Shown: one piece after another, positions 55,606 to 63,564 of the stretch
Layout: each line of letters begins with the position of its first letter
Numbering within the stretch: the stretch's first letter is position 1
From: 40CM-4-68-19 sp036513415
GTDB lineage: Bacteria > Myxococcota > Myxococcia > Myxococcales > 40CM-4-68-19
Length of the DNA stretch: 64,000 bases
Direction of reading: 5' to 3'
NCBI GenBank assembly: GCA_036513415.1
Contig: DATBZA010000158.1
Span: 61,497-125,496, forward strand
The notes under the pieces: model-generated
Seen by the model: only the letters and a program-made list of their open reading frames with translations
The model's database searches: none
Told to the model about the DNA's origin: nothing
Made by a program: the position numbers and the translations under genes

Positions 55606-56358
55606 TCAGGCCTTCGCCGCCGTGGAAGGCGCGGTGGCCGGCTTGGTGCCGGGATTGGTAAGCGGCTCCTCGAAGCGGCCTTCCTTGAGGAAGAAGTCGA
55701 CCAACTCGTTGGAGGCGTCGGCGATGTCGACGCTCATCTCCTCGACCCGGTTGGTGAGGTAGTTGTACATCATCAGCGCGGGAATCGCGACCAGCAGGCC
55801 GAACGCTGTCGTGATCAGCGCCTCGGAAATGCCGGCGGACACGGAAGCGAGACCGCCCGAGCCGGACGTCGCCATCAGCTGGAAGGCGGTGATGATGCCG
55901 AGCACCGTGCCGAGCAGACCGACGAACGGCGACGACGAAGCCACCGTGGCGAGGCCGGAGAGGCCCCTGCGCAGGTCCGCCATGACGCGGAGCGTGGCGC
56001 GATCGAGGGCGCGGTTGATGGCCTCAACCAGGTCGAAGCTGCCGACATCGTGCGGGCCTGCGCTGCGCAGCGCTTCACGGCCGCGATTGTACTCGGAGAT
56101 TCCTGCTCCCAGCACCCGGGGGATGTGCCCGTACTTCATGGTGGACGCGATCTGCGCAGCGTCGATCATCTGGTGACCGGGGAGCAGATCCCGCAGCTTC
56201 TCGGCGTACTTGCGGCTCTGGTCCTTCGCGCGAGAATAGCTGAACAGGCGCTCGGCCATCACGCTGAGTGAGTAGACTGACATGATCGCCAGCGTGATGA
56301 CGACCAGGCGGGCCGGCAGGCCCATCGACTTCCACATTCCAACGAGACTGAAATCCAT
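55606..56358 (-). CDS. exbB: ExbB/TolQ/MotA-family proton-channel protein
   Basis: 250 residues from the ATG at 56356-56358, with GGAGGAAG at the right distance. Three membrane segments: LVVITLAIMSVYSLSVM near 18, VASSSPFVGLLGTVLGIITA near 135 and ISEALITTAFGLLVAIPALM near 170, the latter two being the MotA/TolQ/ExbB core. It uses proton flow to energise TonB or a related motor. First gene of a three-gene unit, with its own promoter; divergent from a TonB-dependent receptor. Confidence 0.93.
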   Translation of the reverse strand: MDFSLVGMWKSMGLPARLVVITLAIMSVYSLSVMAERLFSYSRAKDQSRKYAEKLRDLLPGHQMIDAAQIASTMKYGHIPRVLGAGISEYNRGREALRSAGPHDVGSFDLVEAINRALDRATLRVMADLRRGLSGLATVASSSPFVGLLGTVLGIITAFQLMATSGSGGLASVSAGISEALITTAFGLLVAIPALMMYNYLTNRVEEMSVDIADASNELVDFFLKEGRFEEPLTNPGTKPATAPSTAAKA

Positions 56359-56416
56359 AGGCGAAACTTCCTCCGGAATCGCTTCCCAGAATTTTCTTTT
56401 TGGTAAAGGGCGGCAG

Positions 56417-56445
56417 AACCTACACAGGCGGACACTCGCTGTCAA
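56417..56445 (-). promoter_or_regulatory. Sigma-70 promoter of the exbB-exbD-exbD unit
   Basis: Minus strand TTGACA (56445-56440), 17-base spacer, TAGGTT (56422-56417). The predicted transcript begins near 56410, about 50 bases before the ATG. Confidence 0.6.
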
Positions 56446-56527
56446 CGCAGCCGGGCGGGGCGTGGCTGGACTTGTTTCGCAGAGTGCGAATGAGGCCTTG
56501 CGTGCCATTGGGCGCCCCGCCGCTTGC

Positions 56528-56556
56528 TTGACTGCCCGGACCACATCGGGAAATCT
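56528..56556 (+). promoter_or_regulatory. Candidate promoter of the divergent TonB receptor gene
   Basis: TTGACT (56528-56533), 17-base spacer, AAATCT (56551-56556), 13 bases before the receptor ATG. The -10 box is weak. Confidence 0.35.
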
Positions 56557-56568
56557 GCCCGCGCACGC

Positions 56569-58434
56569 ATGACGCGCGCCTGCCTCGCGGTTCCCTTCTT
56601 GCTGGCGGCCTCTGCGGCGGCGCAGACGACGGGCGAGATCTCCGGCCGCATAGTCGACGCGCAGACGGAGCGGCCTGTGGCGGGCGCGGTCGTCGTGGCT
56701 TCGGGTCCCGCGCTCCAGGGGGGCGAGAGCGGGCGGACCGACTCCGACGGCGAGTTCGAGATCGGCCTGTTGCCTCCCGGCGAGTATGCCCTGAACGTGC
56801 AGGCCGACGGGCACCAGTCGTTCTCGCAGGAGCGGCTGGTGGTCCACGCCGGACGCGGAATTCGCGTACACCTCGCGATCGTGCCCGACGCGTGGCTGAC
56901 GGCGCCCGTCCGGCTCGGCGTCCAGATCCCCGTGCTCCCGGTGACCACGACCCAGAGCGGCGCCGCCGTCTCGCGTGAGCGGATGGAGCTCATCCCGTAC
57001 GGGCGCGACGAGCGCAGCTATGAACAGACCGCCGTCTCCACTCCGGGCGTCCTGATCGTCCCGCCCCGGGTAGAGCCGCCGCGGCTGCAGATCTACGGGT
57101 CGCCCGCGACCGGCACGCGCTACCGCATCGACGGCCTGGACGTCACCAACCCCGCCACGGACCAGCAGGGCCGCAGGCTCCTCCAGCATTTCGTCGAAGA
57201 GGTGGACGTGGAGACGGGCGGCCTGGGGGCGGGATACGGGCGCGTGGCTGGTGGGATCGTCCAGGCGATCACCAAGTCGGGAGGCAATGAGCTGCACGGC
57301 TCCGCCTTCCTCGACTGGATGCCGATCGAGGTGCCCCGGCAGTCGCTGCGCTACAACCTCGAGGGTGGAGCGGAGCTGGGCGGCCCCATCCAGCGCGACA
57401 GGCTCTGGTTCTATGGCGGGTTCGCGCCGGTGCTGGCGGTGACCAGGTCCGCCGCCCAGACCGATTACCAGTACATCGGGAAGCTGACCTGGCAGCCAGC
57501 GGAGGGACAGACCCTGGCGCTCGCGGCCATCTCCGACGACGTCTCGCTGCGCTACCTGGGCCACCTGTTCGATCGCGGCGCGCAGGTGGAGGCGATGGCC
57601 GGCTGGCACCATGAAGGCTCGGCCACCAGCTCGGTGCAGTCGCGCCTGCAGATCGGGCATCGCGCGGAGCTCCTGGGCACCCACCGCATGCTCTACGGAA
57701 TCGAGACCGCCCGCGATGCCGCGGGCGACGCGAGGCGGTGGTATGGCGCCGCGTTCGCGCAGGACACCTGGAGCCCCTTTCGCGACGCCTTCGTGCAGGC
57801 GGGCCTGCGGGTCGAGCGCGACGACCTGGCCGACGCGACCGACCTGCTGCCCCGGGTGGGCGTCTCCTGGGATTTCAGCGGGCGGGGCGTCTCGCGTGCC
57901 TACGCGTTCTTCGGCAGGTTTCTCGATTCACCGCCCCTGACCGCTCCACGGCGGACGCGGGAACGGGACTTCGCCTCCGGCGTGCAATCCCAGATCTGGC
58001 GCGACCTGGTCGCCGGGCTCGACTACGTGCACAAGCGGTTCAATGACGCGCCCGGCGGGCGCACCTCCTACGATGGCGCGACGCTGTTCGTCGCGAAGCC
58101 GTTCTCGGCCAGCTCCCTGCTGCAGGCCAGCTACACGCTGTCCTCGCTTCGCGGGGCAGGAAACATCGCCGGGGACTCTCCGAACGCTCTCAAGCTCGAT
58201 GCGGCCTATGCCTACGAGTGGAACGCGAAGACCACGCTGACGTGTGGGACGAGCTTTCGCGCCATCCAGTCTTCCCCCTGGCAAACGACGCTGGACGTGC
58301 GCCTGGGAATGATCCGCTCGCTGAGCAGCCCGTACCTGCTCACGGTCACGTTGGATGCCGTCAATCTGCTCGATCGCCGGGCCGGAGGGGAGCCGCCGCT
58401 GGCCATCCGGTTCGGCGCCCGGCTCTCGTTTTGA
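56569..58434 (+). CDS. TonB-dependent receptor with N-terminal carboxypeptidase-regulatory-like domain
   Basis: 621 residues from the ATG at 56569, which directly starts the signal peptide (LAVPFLLAASAAAQ). Residues 22-105 are a CarboxypepD_reg/CNA-B-like fold (GEISGRIVDAQTERPVAGAV, DSDGEFEIGLLPPGEYAL), residues 135-240 a plug (RYRIDGLDVTNPA, GLGAGYGRVAGGIVQAITKS), then a beta-barrel ending in the outer-membrane LSF aromatic. This Oar/SusC-like layout occurs in Myxococcota and Bacteroidota. Substrate unknown. It is divergent from exbB-exbD-exbD, a sensible energy partner; no tonB gene was seen. Confidence 0.88.
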   Translation: MTRACLAVPFLLAASAAAQTTGEISGRIVDAQTERPVAGAVVVASGPALQGGESGRTDSDGEFEIGLLPPGEYALNVQADGHQSFSQERLVVHAGRGIRVHLAIVPDAWLTAPVRLGVQIPVLPVTTTQSGAAVSRERMELIPYGRDERSYEQTAVSTPGVLIVPPRVEPPRLQIYGSPATGTRYRIDGLDVTNPATDQQGRRLLQHFVEEVDVETGGLGAGYGRVAGGIVQAITKSGGNELHGSAFLDWMPIEVPRQSLRYNLEGGAELGGPIQRDRLWFYGGFAPVLAVTRSAAQTDYQYIGKLTWQPAEGQTLALAAISDDVSLRYLGHLFDRGAQVEAMAGWHHEGSATSSVQSRLQIGHRAELLGTHRMLYGIETARDAAGDARRWYGAAFAQDTWSPFRDAFVQAGLRVERDDLADATDLLPRVGVSWDFSGRGVSRAYAFFGRFLDSPPLTAPRRTRERDFASGVQSQIWRDLVAGLDYVHKRFNDAPGGRTSYDGATLFVAKPFSASSLLQASYTLSSLRGAGNIAGDSPNALKLDAAYAYEWNAKTTLTCGTSFRAIQSSPWQTTLDVRLGMIRSLSSPYLLTVTLDAVNLLDRRAGGEPPLAIRFGARLSF

Positions 58435-58471
58435 CCGCAGGGTCTGCCGTACGTTCCCGCAACCGGGCGGC

Positions 58472-59407
58472 TCATGCAGGGCCGGGGAGCCCGCGCCATG
58501 CCGCTTCCAGCTCCGCCGGCAAAGGGCTCTCGTAGCGCACGCGCGATCCGTCGGGGTGGGCGAAGGCCAGCCGGCTTGCATGCAGGAAGTGTCGGGAGAG
58601 CCCGGGCAGATCCGGGCCGCCATACAACGCGTCGCCCGCGAGGGGGTGCCCGATGAAGGCGAGATGGGCGCGGATCTGGTGCATCACGCCGGTGGGAATC
58701 TCGACTTCGAGCAGCGTGAATCCGCCCTTGCGCTCGACGGGCTCGAACCGGGTCACGGCTGGACGGGCTCCGTGCTCCTCCGCGTAGGAGGGATCGCTCG
58801 CCGCCTGCATGCGGCGGGAATCCCGCGTGTCATGCAGCAGGGGAAGCGCGATCTCCCCGCCGGCATGGATCTCGCCGGCCACCAGCGCGAGGTACCCTTT
58901 CTCCACCGTGCGCGCGCTGAACTGCGCCCGCAGCATGGCGTGTGCCGCGTCGGTGCGGGCGGCGAGCAGCAGTCCCGACGTGTCGGTGTCCAGTCGATGG
59001 ACCAGGCCTCCCTCCCGCGGAGCAGGCCCGACGCCCGCCAGCTCCGGGAAGCGGCCCACCAGGGCGTTCGCCGCCGTTCCCGTTTCGCCGGGCCTCAGCG
59101 GGTGCGAAGGCATGCCGGCCGGCTTGTCGGCGACCACCAGGCGCGCGTCGGCGTGGACGATCCGGATCGCCAGGTCCGGCTCCGGGACTGGCTGATCGGA
59201 AGGCGGCTTCTCCACCGCGATCCGCGAACCCGGAGCCACCGGGGTTCCCTTGGGCGCGCGCTTGCCGCCCACGCGGACGCGACCTTCGGCGATCCACTCC
59301 ATCGCTCTCCCCCGCGAGACACCGAAGAGCTTTGCTACCGCCTTGTCCAGCCTCTCGGCGGGCGCGTCCGCCGGGACCACCCGCTCGTCGAGCTCCAGCG
59401 CGCTCAC
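58472..59407 (-). CDS. RluA/RluD-family RNA pseudouridine synthase
   Basis: 311 residues from the GTG at 59405-59407, which overlaps the upstream stop as GTGA. An S4 RNA-binding domain (ERLDKAVAKLFGVSRGRAME) precedes the catalytic domain, with the essential Asp in HRLDTDTSGLLLAART near residue 138 and KGYLALVAGEI, then IPTGVMHQIRAHLAFIGHPL near 240. It isomerises uridines in rRNA or tRNA; RluA, RluC and RluD cannot be told apart safely here. Confidence 0.92.
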   Translation of the reverse strand: MSALELDERVVPADAPAERLDKAVAKLFGVSRGRAMEWIAEGRVRVGGKRAPKGTPVAPGSRIAVEKPPSDQPVPEPDLAIRIVHADARLVVADKPAGMPSHPLRPGETGTAANALVGRFPELAGVGPAPREGGLVHRLDTDTSGLLLAARTDAAHAMLRAQFSARTVEKGYLALVAGEIHAGGEIALPLLHDTRDSRRMQAASDPSYAEEHGARPAVTRFEPVERKGGFTLLEVEIPTGVMHQIRAHLAFIGHPLAGDALYGGPDLPGLSRHFLHASRLAFAHPDGSRVRYESPLPAELEAAWRGLPGPA

Positions 59408-60924
59408 GTCAGGGCCGTGCGGACGTGGTCGGACGCCCAGGAGGCGAGGGCGTAGATCGACTCCATCGGATTCACGCCCAGGGAGGTGGGGAACACGCTC
59501 CCGTCGATCACGAACAGGTTCTCGAGCGCGTGGTGACGCAGGCGCAGGTCGACCACGGACCGCGCTGGATCGACACCCATCCTGCAGCCGCCCATCTGGT
59601 GGGCGGTGAAGACGGAGATCCGGTTGGGGCCGAGCGGCGCCTGATCGATCTTCGCCAGATCGCTCTCCTTCACCATCCGCACCGGCTCGGAGTGGAAGCT
59701 GACGATCTCTCTCGCACCGTTGGCGAGATGAATGCGGGCGATGGCCTTCATCCCGGCCCGGAAGCACTCGTAGATCCGCTCGGTAAAGGGATAGTCGAGC
59801 CTGGGGCCGCCTCCGTCGCGCGGCGTCACCGTCCCGCCGTTCTCGCTCGCGTCGAAGCCGTCGATCATCAGCGAGATGGTGGCGCAGACGTGCGGCAGCA
59901 GGGCCATGTCCGCCCGGAGCGACGCGCCGAAGCCGGGCATGGCGATGGAGGAGAGCATCGGGTGCACGGGCGCGGCTTCGATGAAGAAGCCGGCCCCTTC
60001 GCTGCGCCGCGCGAAGTGGTGCGATGCCACGCTCTGGGGAGCGCCGTAGAAGCCTTCGATCCGCTGCTCGTAGAAGGCGCCCATCGCGACCACCGGGTGC
60101 AGCCAGGTCTTCTGGCCGACCGGCCCCTGATCGAGACCGGAGCGGAGCAGCAGGACGGGCGAATTGATCGCGCCGCCCGAGACGACCACGACCCGGGGCT
60201 CGACCCGCATGGTGCGGCCATTCGCCTGCTGCGTGCCGGGCCGCAGGAACGAGCCGATCACCGCGCCGGCCCGCTTGCCCGACCATTCGACCTTCTCCAC
60301 CCGGCAGTTCGCGTAGACCTCGGCTCCGGCGCCGACGGCGTCAGGCAGGTAGGTGAGCGTGGCGCTCTGCTTGGCGTCGACCGGGCAGCCCATCCCGCAG
60401 TACCCGGTGCGCAAGCATTGCCGGACGTTCCGATGGGTCGTGTCGACGTCCCACCCGAGCTTCTTGCACCCGTCGTAGATGGCGCGGTTGTTCGGATTGG
60501 TGTCCTCGTAGTCGGCCTTGTTGATCCCGAGCCGCTGCTCCACCTCCTCGAAGTGTGGCCGCAGCATTTCGGGAGTCAGCGACAGCCCTTCGGTGCGGCG
60601 CCAATGGTCGAGGACGGCGTCCGGCGTGCGATAGCTCGTGGTCCAGTTCACTACCGTCCCGCCGCCGACCGCGCGCCCCTGCAGCACCTGCACCGAGAGG
60701 TCCGCGGTCGCCCGGTTTCCGCGATCCTGGTAGAGGCGCGGAAACGCCGTCGCCTCCTGCATGTCGAACTCGTCCTTGGTGTGGTAGCCGCCTTCCTCGA
60801 GGACCAGCACGCTGGCCCCCGCGCGCGCGAGTCGCGAGGCCACCATCGCGCCGCCGGGGCCGCTGCCGACGATGCAGACGTCGGGCCTGACCACGACGTC
60901 CCTGTCGCTGGCGGTGTGGATCAT
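59404..60924 (-). CDS. GMC-family FAD oxidoreductase
   Basis: 506 residues from the ATG at 60922-60924, set by a 4-base overlap with the upstream gene. FAD-binding Rossmann motif VCIVGSGPGGAMVASRLA near 16, VLQGRAVGGGTVVNWTTSYR near 80, NCRVEKVEW in mid-protein and the C-terminal GGCRMGVDPARSVVD with ENLFVIDGSVFPTSLGVNP. A CLRTGYCGMGCPVDAKQS segment near 170 is like those of GMC dehydrogenases paired with a small subunit 3. It oxidises an alcohol or sugar. Confidence 0.9.
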   Translation of the reverse strand: MIHTASDRDVVVRPDVCIVGSGPGGAMVASRLARAGASVLVLEEGGYHTKDEFDMQEATAFPRLYQDRGNRATADLSVQVLQGRAVGGGTVVNWTTSYRTPDAVLDHWRRTEGLSLTPEMLRPHFEEVEQRLGINKADYEDTNPNNRAIYDGCKKLGWDVDTTHRNVRQCLRTGYCGMGCPVDAKQSATLTYLPDAVGAGAEVYANCRVEKVEWSGKRAGAVIGSFLRPGTQQANGRTMRVEPRVVVVSGGAINSPVLLLRSGLDQGPVGQKTWLHPVVAMGAFYEQRIEGFYGAPQSVASHHFARRSEGAGFFIEAAPVHPMLSSIAMPGFGASLRADMALLPHVCATISLMIDGFDASENGGTVTPRDGGGPRLDYPFTERIYECFRAGMKAIARIHLANGAREIVSFHSEPVRMVKESDLAKIDQAPLGPNRISVFTAHQMGGCRMGVDPARSVVDLRLRHHALENLFVIDGSVFPTSLGVNPMESIYALASWASDHVRTALT

Positions 60925-61487
60925 CGGCGCGACCCGAGCACGGACTTCACCAGCTCGTAGGGTGGTCCGGCGTACCCGACGGCTGCGAAGGTCTCGGGCG
61001 CCGAGAAATAGAGCGCGCAGCACAGCCGCTTCATCGCCTGGTACCCGGTCCGCTGGATGGCGAGCCGCGAGGTCTGCCAGCGGCGCAGGTGCGAGTCCTG
61101 CTGGCCGGGGGACATGGCGGTGAAGGGGCGGGGCGGGCCGCCCTGGAGCGCGCTGAGGAGCGCATTGTCGAAGAGCGCGAGGAGCTGCTTCAGGTCCTTG
61201 CGGTCGGTGTCAGGCAGCGGGGCAAGGAACGCGTCGGCCTTCGCCGCCACGTCGACCTGCGCGGCGGTCGGGGCGCCGGAAGGGTTCTGCTCGGCGAGCA
61301 CCCGATCCGCCACCGCCGCCCAGATCGAGTATTCCGCGGGAGTGAAGAACTGGAGCGCGCGATCCTTCGGCAGGTCGCGCAATTTCGTTCGACGCAGCGC
61401 GAGAGGGATCGAACCTGCCGCGGCGAGCAAGGCCGCCCCGGTGACAGTCTTTTTCAGAAGCCCTCGACGGGACTCCGGCACCGCCAC
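60921..61487 (-). CDS. Gluconate 2-dehydrogenase subunit 3-family protein, Tat-type signal
   Basis: 188 residues. The start SRRGLLKKTVTGAALLAAAG is a twin-arginine-like export signal. The body (RALQFFTPAEYSIWAAVADR near 45, FLAPLPDTDRKDLKQLLALF near 87, PFTAMSPGQQDSHLRRW near 120) matches the small subunit of membrane gluconate-type dehydrogenases. It should export and tether the GMC partner encoded next, with which it overlaps. Confidence 0.88.
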   Translation of the reverse strand: MAVPESRRGLLKKTVTGAALLAAAGSIPLALRRTKLRDLPKDRALQFFTPAEYSIWAAVADRVLAEQNPSGAPTAAQVDVAAKADAFLAPLPDTDRKDLKQLLALFDNALLSALQGGPPRPFTAMSPGQQDSHLRRWQTSRLAIQRTGYQAMKRLCCALYFSAPETFAAVGYAGPPYELVKSVLGSRR

Positions 61488-61520
61488 ATTGTATCAGCGG
61501 CAATCTGCCGGGAGGACGCG

Positions 61521-62123
61521 ATGAGTCGTTCGATCTTGATCGTTCTGACCTGTTCTCTGGCGTGCGGCGGGCGCCCGGCGGACACGAGCCGAGGCCCGCC
61601 TGACAGCGGACAGGAAGCCCTCTGGTGGCACACCTGCGGCCAGCCCGCCTGCTCCGCGGACGCCGCAGTGCCGCCTTCCGCTCTTCCGCCCTGCTCACCG
61701 CAGCTCACCGGGTCGGCATGCGCAACGCCCGGCGATCAGTGCGATCCGCAGCTTGGTTGCGGCGTCTATCTCTTGTGCAGCACCAAGGACCCGAAACAGC
61801 AGTATGGCGGCTGTCCTGTCTCCAGGATGCGTTACAAGAAGGACATCCACTATCTGTCGCGCGAAGAGCTGGGCGGGTATGCACGCGATCTGCTCGCGCT
61901 GCCGCTCGCCGACTTCCGCTATCGGGGCGGCGATGAGCGCATGCGGCTCGGATTCATGATCGACGGGCACGAGTCGCTCGCCTGCGTCGACGGAGACCAT
62001 GTCGATCTGTACAGCTACACAAGCATGGCCGTCGCCACTCTCCAAATCCAGCAGGCGGAGATCGCGGAGCTTCGGCGCCAGGTCGCCGGCCTCCGCGCGG
62101 AGATGGCGAAGCGCCGCCCTTGA
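61521..62123 (+). CDS. Cys-rich lipoprotein with S74-type (endosialidase chaperone) C-terminus
   Basis: 200 residues; GGGAGG precedes the ATG. The signal ends in TCSLAC, giving a lipid-anchored Cys. Residues 35-100 hold several further cysteines. From about 105, RMRYKKDIHYLSREEL, LADFRYRGGDERMRLGFMID, a YSYTSMAVATLQIQQAEIAEL helix and a final coiled coil form the pattern of peptidase S74 intramolecular chaperones, found in phage tail fibres and also in Myxococcota surface proteins. Self-cleavage would need the domain's Ser/Asp pair, which I could not place. Confidence 0.72.
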   Translation: MSRSILIVLTCSLACGGRPADTSRGPPDSGQEALWWHTCGQPACSADAAVPPSALPPCSPQLTGSACATPGDQCDPQLGCGVYLLCSTKDPKQQYGGCPVSRMRYKKDIHYLSREELGGYARDLLALPLADFRYRGGDERMRLGFMIDGHESLACVDGDHVDLYSYTSMAVATLQIQQAEIAELRRQVAGLRAEMAKRRP

Positions 62124-62156
62124 CTCTTCCGCTGCGGAAGACCCTACACAGAGCTC

Positions 62157-62495
62157 ATGCTGCGGATCGGCGACTTCGCGCGGCTGGGCGGCGTGACCGT
62201 GCGCGCGCTCCGGCACTACGACGAGGAGCGGCTGCTCGCGCCGGCCCGGGTCGACGAGGCGACAGGCTACCGTTCGTACCAGTTCGATCAGCTCGGCGCG
62301 CTCGATCGGATCCTCGCGCTGCGTGACCTGGGCTTCTCCCTGGCCGACGTGCGCGCGCTGCTCTCCAACGACCGCGATGTGCGCGCGCTCACGGAGCGCC
62401 TGCGCCAACAGAGGGCCCGGCTGGCAGCGGAGGTGGAGCGACAGGCATCGAGGCTCCGGCGCCTGGAGGCCCTGAGCCGCCTGCGGCGGCCGGGC
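62157..62495 (+). pseudogene. MerR-family regulator, 3' end lost or undefined
   Basis: The frame opens MLRIGDFARLGGVTVRALR, a MerR winged helix (residues 1-70), then YRSYQFDQLGALDRILALRD and a coiled coil up to about residue 105. No stop occurs where a MerR protein should end. The frame runs on in antisense through the whole pfkA-like gene to 63590, so sequence beyond about residue 110 is not MerR-like. The expected ligand-binding domain is missing. I give the end as the antisense boundary with pfkA. Either a truncated gene or a DNA-binding-only form read into the neighbour. Confidence 0.6.
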
Positions 62496-63524
62496 CTACC
62501 CGAAGAAGACCTCGGCCACCGAGAAGAACGCGTCGTCCACGGTCTTCAGCTTCGACGTGGCCTCGGCGAGCGGGACGCTGAGGACCTGGTTGCCGCGCAG
62601 GGCCGCCATCTTGCCCCACTCCTTCTTCGCCACCATGTCGGCGGCGTGGACGCCAAAGCGCGTCCCCAGGACCCGGTCGAATGCCGTGGGCGTGCCGCCG
62701 CGCTGGATGTGGCCGAGCACGGTCGCGCGTGTTTCGAAGCCGGTCTTCTTCTCGATCAACTCGGCGATCTGCTGCCCGATGCCGCCCAGGCGGATGTGCC
62801 CGAACTCGTCGAGCTTCTCGTTCATCTTGCTCTCGCCGGCGCCGAGCTTGGCGCCCTCGGCCACCACCACGATCGAGAAGTTCACCCCGCGCGAGCGGTG
62901 GCGGCGCAGGATGTGCTCGCACACCTTGTCGATCTCGATGGGCTTCTCCGGGATGAGGATCACGTCGGCGCCGCCCGCGATGCCCGAGTAGGTGGCGATC
63001 CAGCCGGCGTGGCGGCCCATCACCTCGCAGACGATCACCCGGTTGTGCGACTCCGCCGTCGAATGGAGCCGGTCGATGGCCTCGGTGGCGATCTGCACCG
63101 CGGTGTTGAAGCCGAACGTGAAGTCGGTGCCGGACAGGTCGTTGTCGATGGTCTTCGGCACGCCCACCACGTTGACGCCCATCTGATGGAGCTTGGTCGC
63201 CACGCCGAGCGTGTCCTCGCCGCCGATGGCGACGACGGCCCCCACGTTCAGCGCGTTCAGGTTGCGGACCACCATCTCCGGCCCGCCCGGCTTCTTGAAG
63301 GGGTTGGTGCGGCTGGTGCCGAGGATGGTGCCGCCGAGATGGAGGATGCCGCTGGTCGCGTCCCGGGTGAGGCGATCATGCAGCGGCGGGTCCATCAGGC
63401 CCCGCCAGCCCTCCCGGACGCCCATCACTTCCAGGCCGTGCTGCTCGCCGCGACGAACCACTGCGCGAATCACCGCGTTGAGGCCCGGGCAGTCGCCTCC
63501 ACCCGTCAGGACCGCGATCTTCAT
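62496..63524 (-). CDS. 6-phosphofructokinase, probably pyrophosphate-dependent
   Basis: 342 residues. TGGGDCPGLNAVIR at 7-20, NPFKKPGG near 74, catalytic loop TIDNDL at 125-130, MGRHAGWIATYSG near 170. At the positions that decide the phosphate donor it has GGED (101-104; Asp104) and PKTIDND (Lys124), where ATP enzymes of the Escherichia coli type have Gly104 and Gly124. This pair is the hallmark of PPi-dependent enzymes such as that of Amycolatopsis. It interconverts fructose 6-phosphate and fructose 1,6-bisphosphate, reversibly if PPi-dependent. The start is an ATG 40 bases after the metallopeptidase-like gene ends. Confidence 0.92.
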   Translation of the reverse strand: MKIAVLTGGGDCPGLNAVIRAVVRRGEQHGLEVMGVREGWRGLMDPPLHDRLTRDATSGILHLGGTILGTSRTNPFKKPGGPEMVVRNLNALNVGAVVAIGGEDTLGVATKLHQMGVNVVGVPKTIDNDLSGTDFTFGFNTAVQIATEAIDRLHSTAESHNRVIVCEVMGRHAGWIATYSGIAGGADVILIPEKPIEIDKVCEHILRRHRSRGVNFSIVVVAEGAKLGAGESKMNEKLDEFGHIRLGGIGQQIAELIEKKTGFETRATVLGHIQRGGTPTAFDRVLGTRFGVHAADMVAKKEWGKMAALRGNQVLSVPLAEATSKLKTVDDAFFSVAEVFFG

Positions 63525-63564
63525 GACCGGGGAACCTCGCAGGACGCCGCCTCGATTTCAAGCT

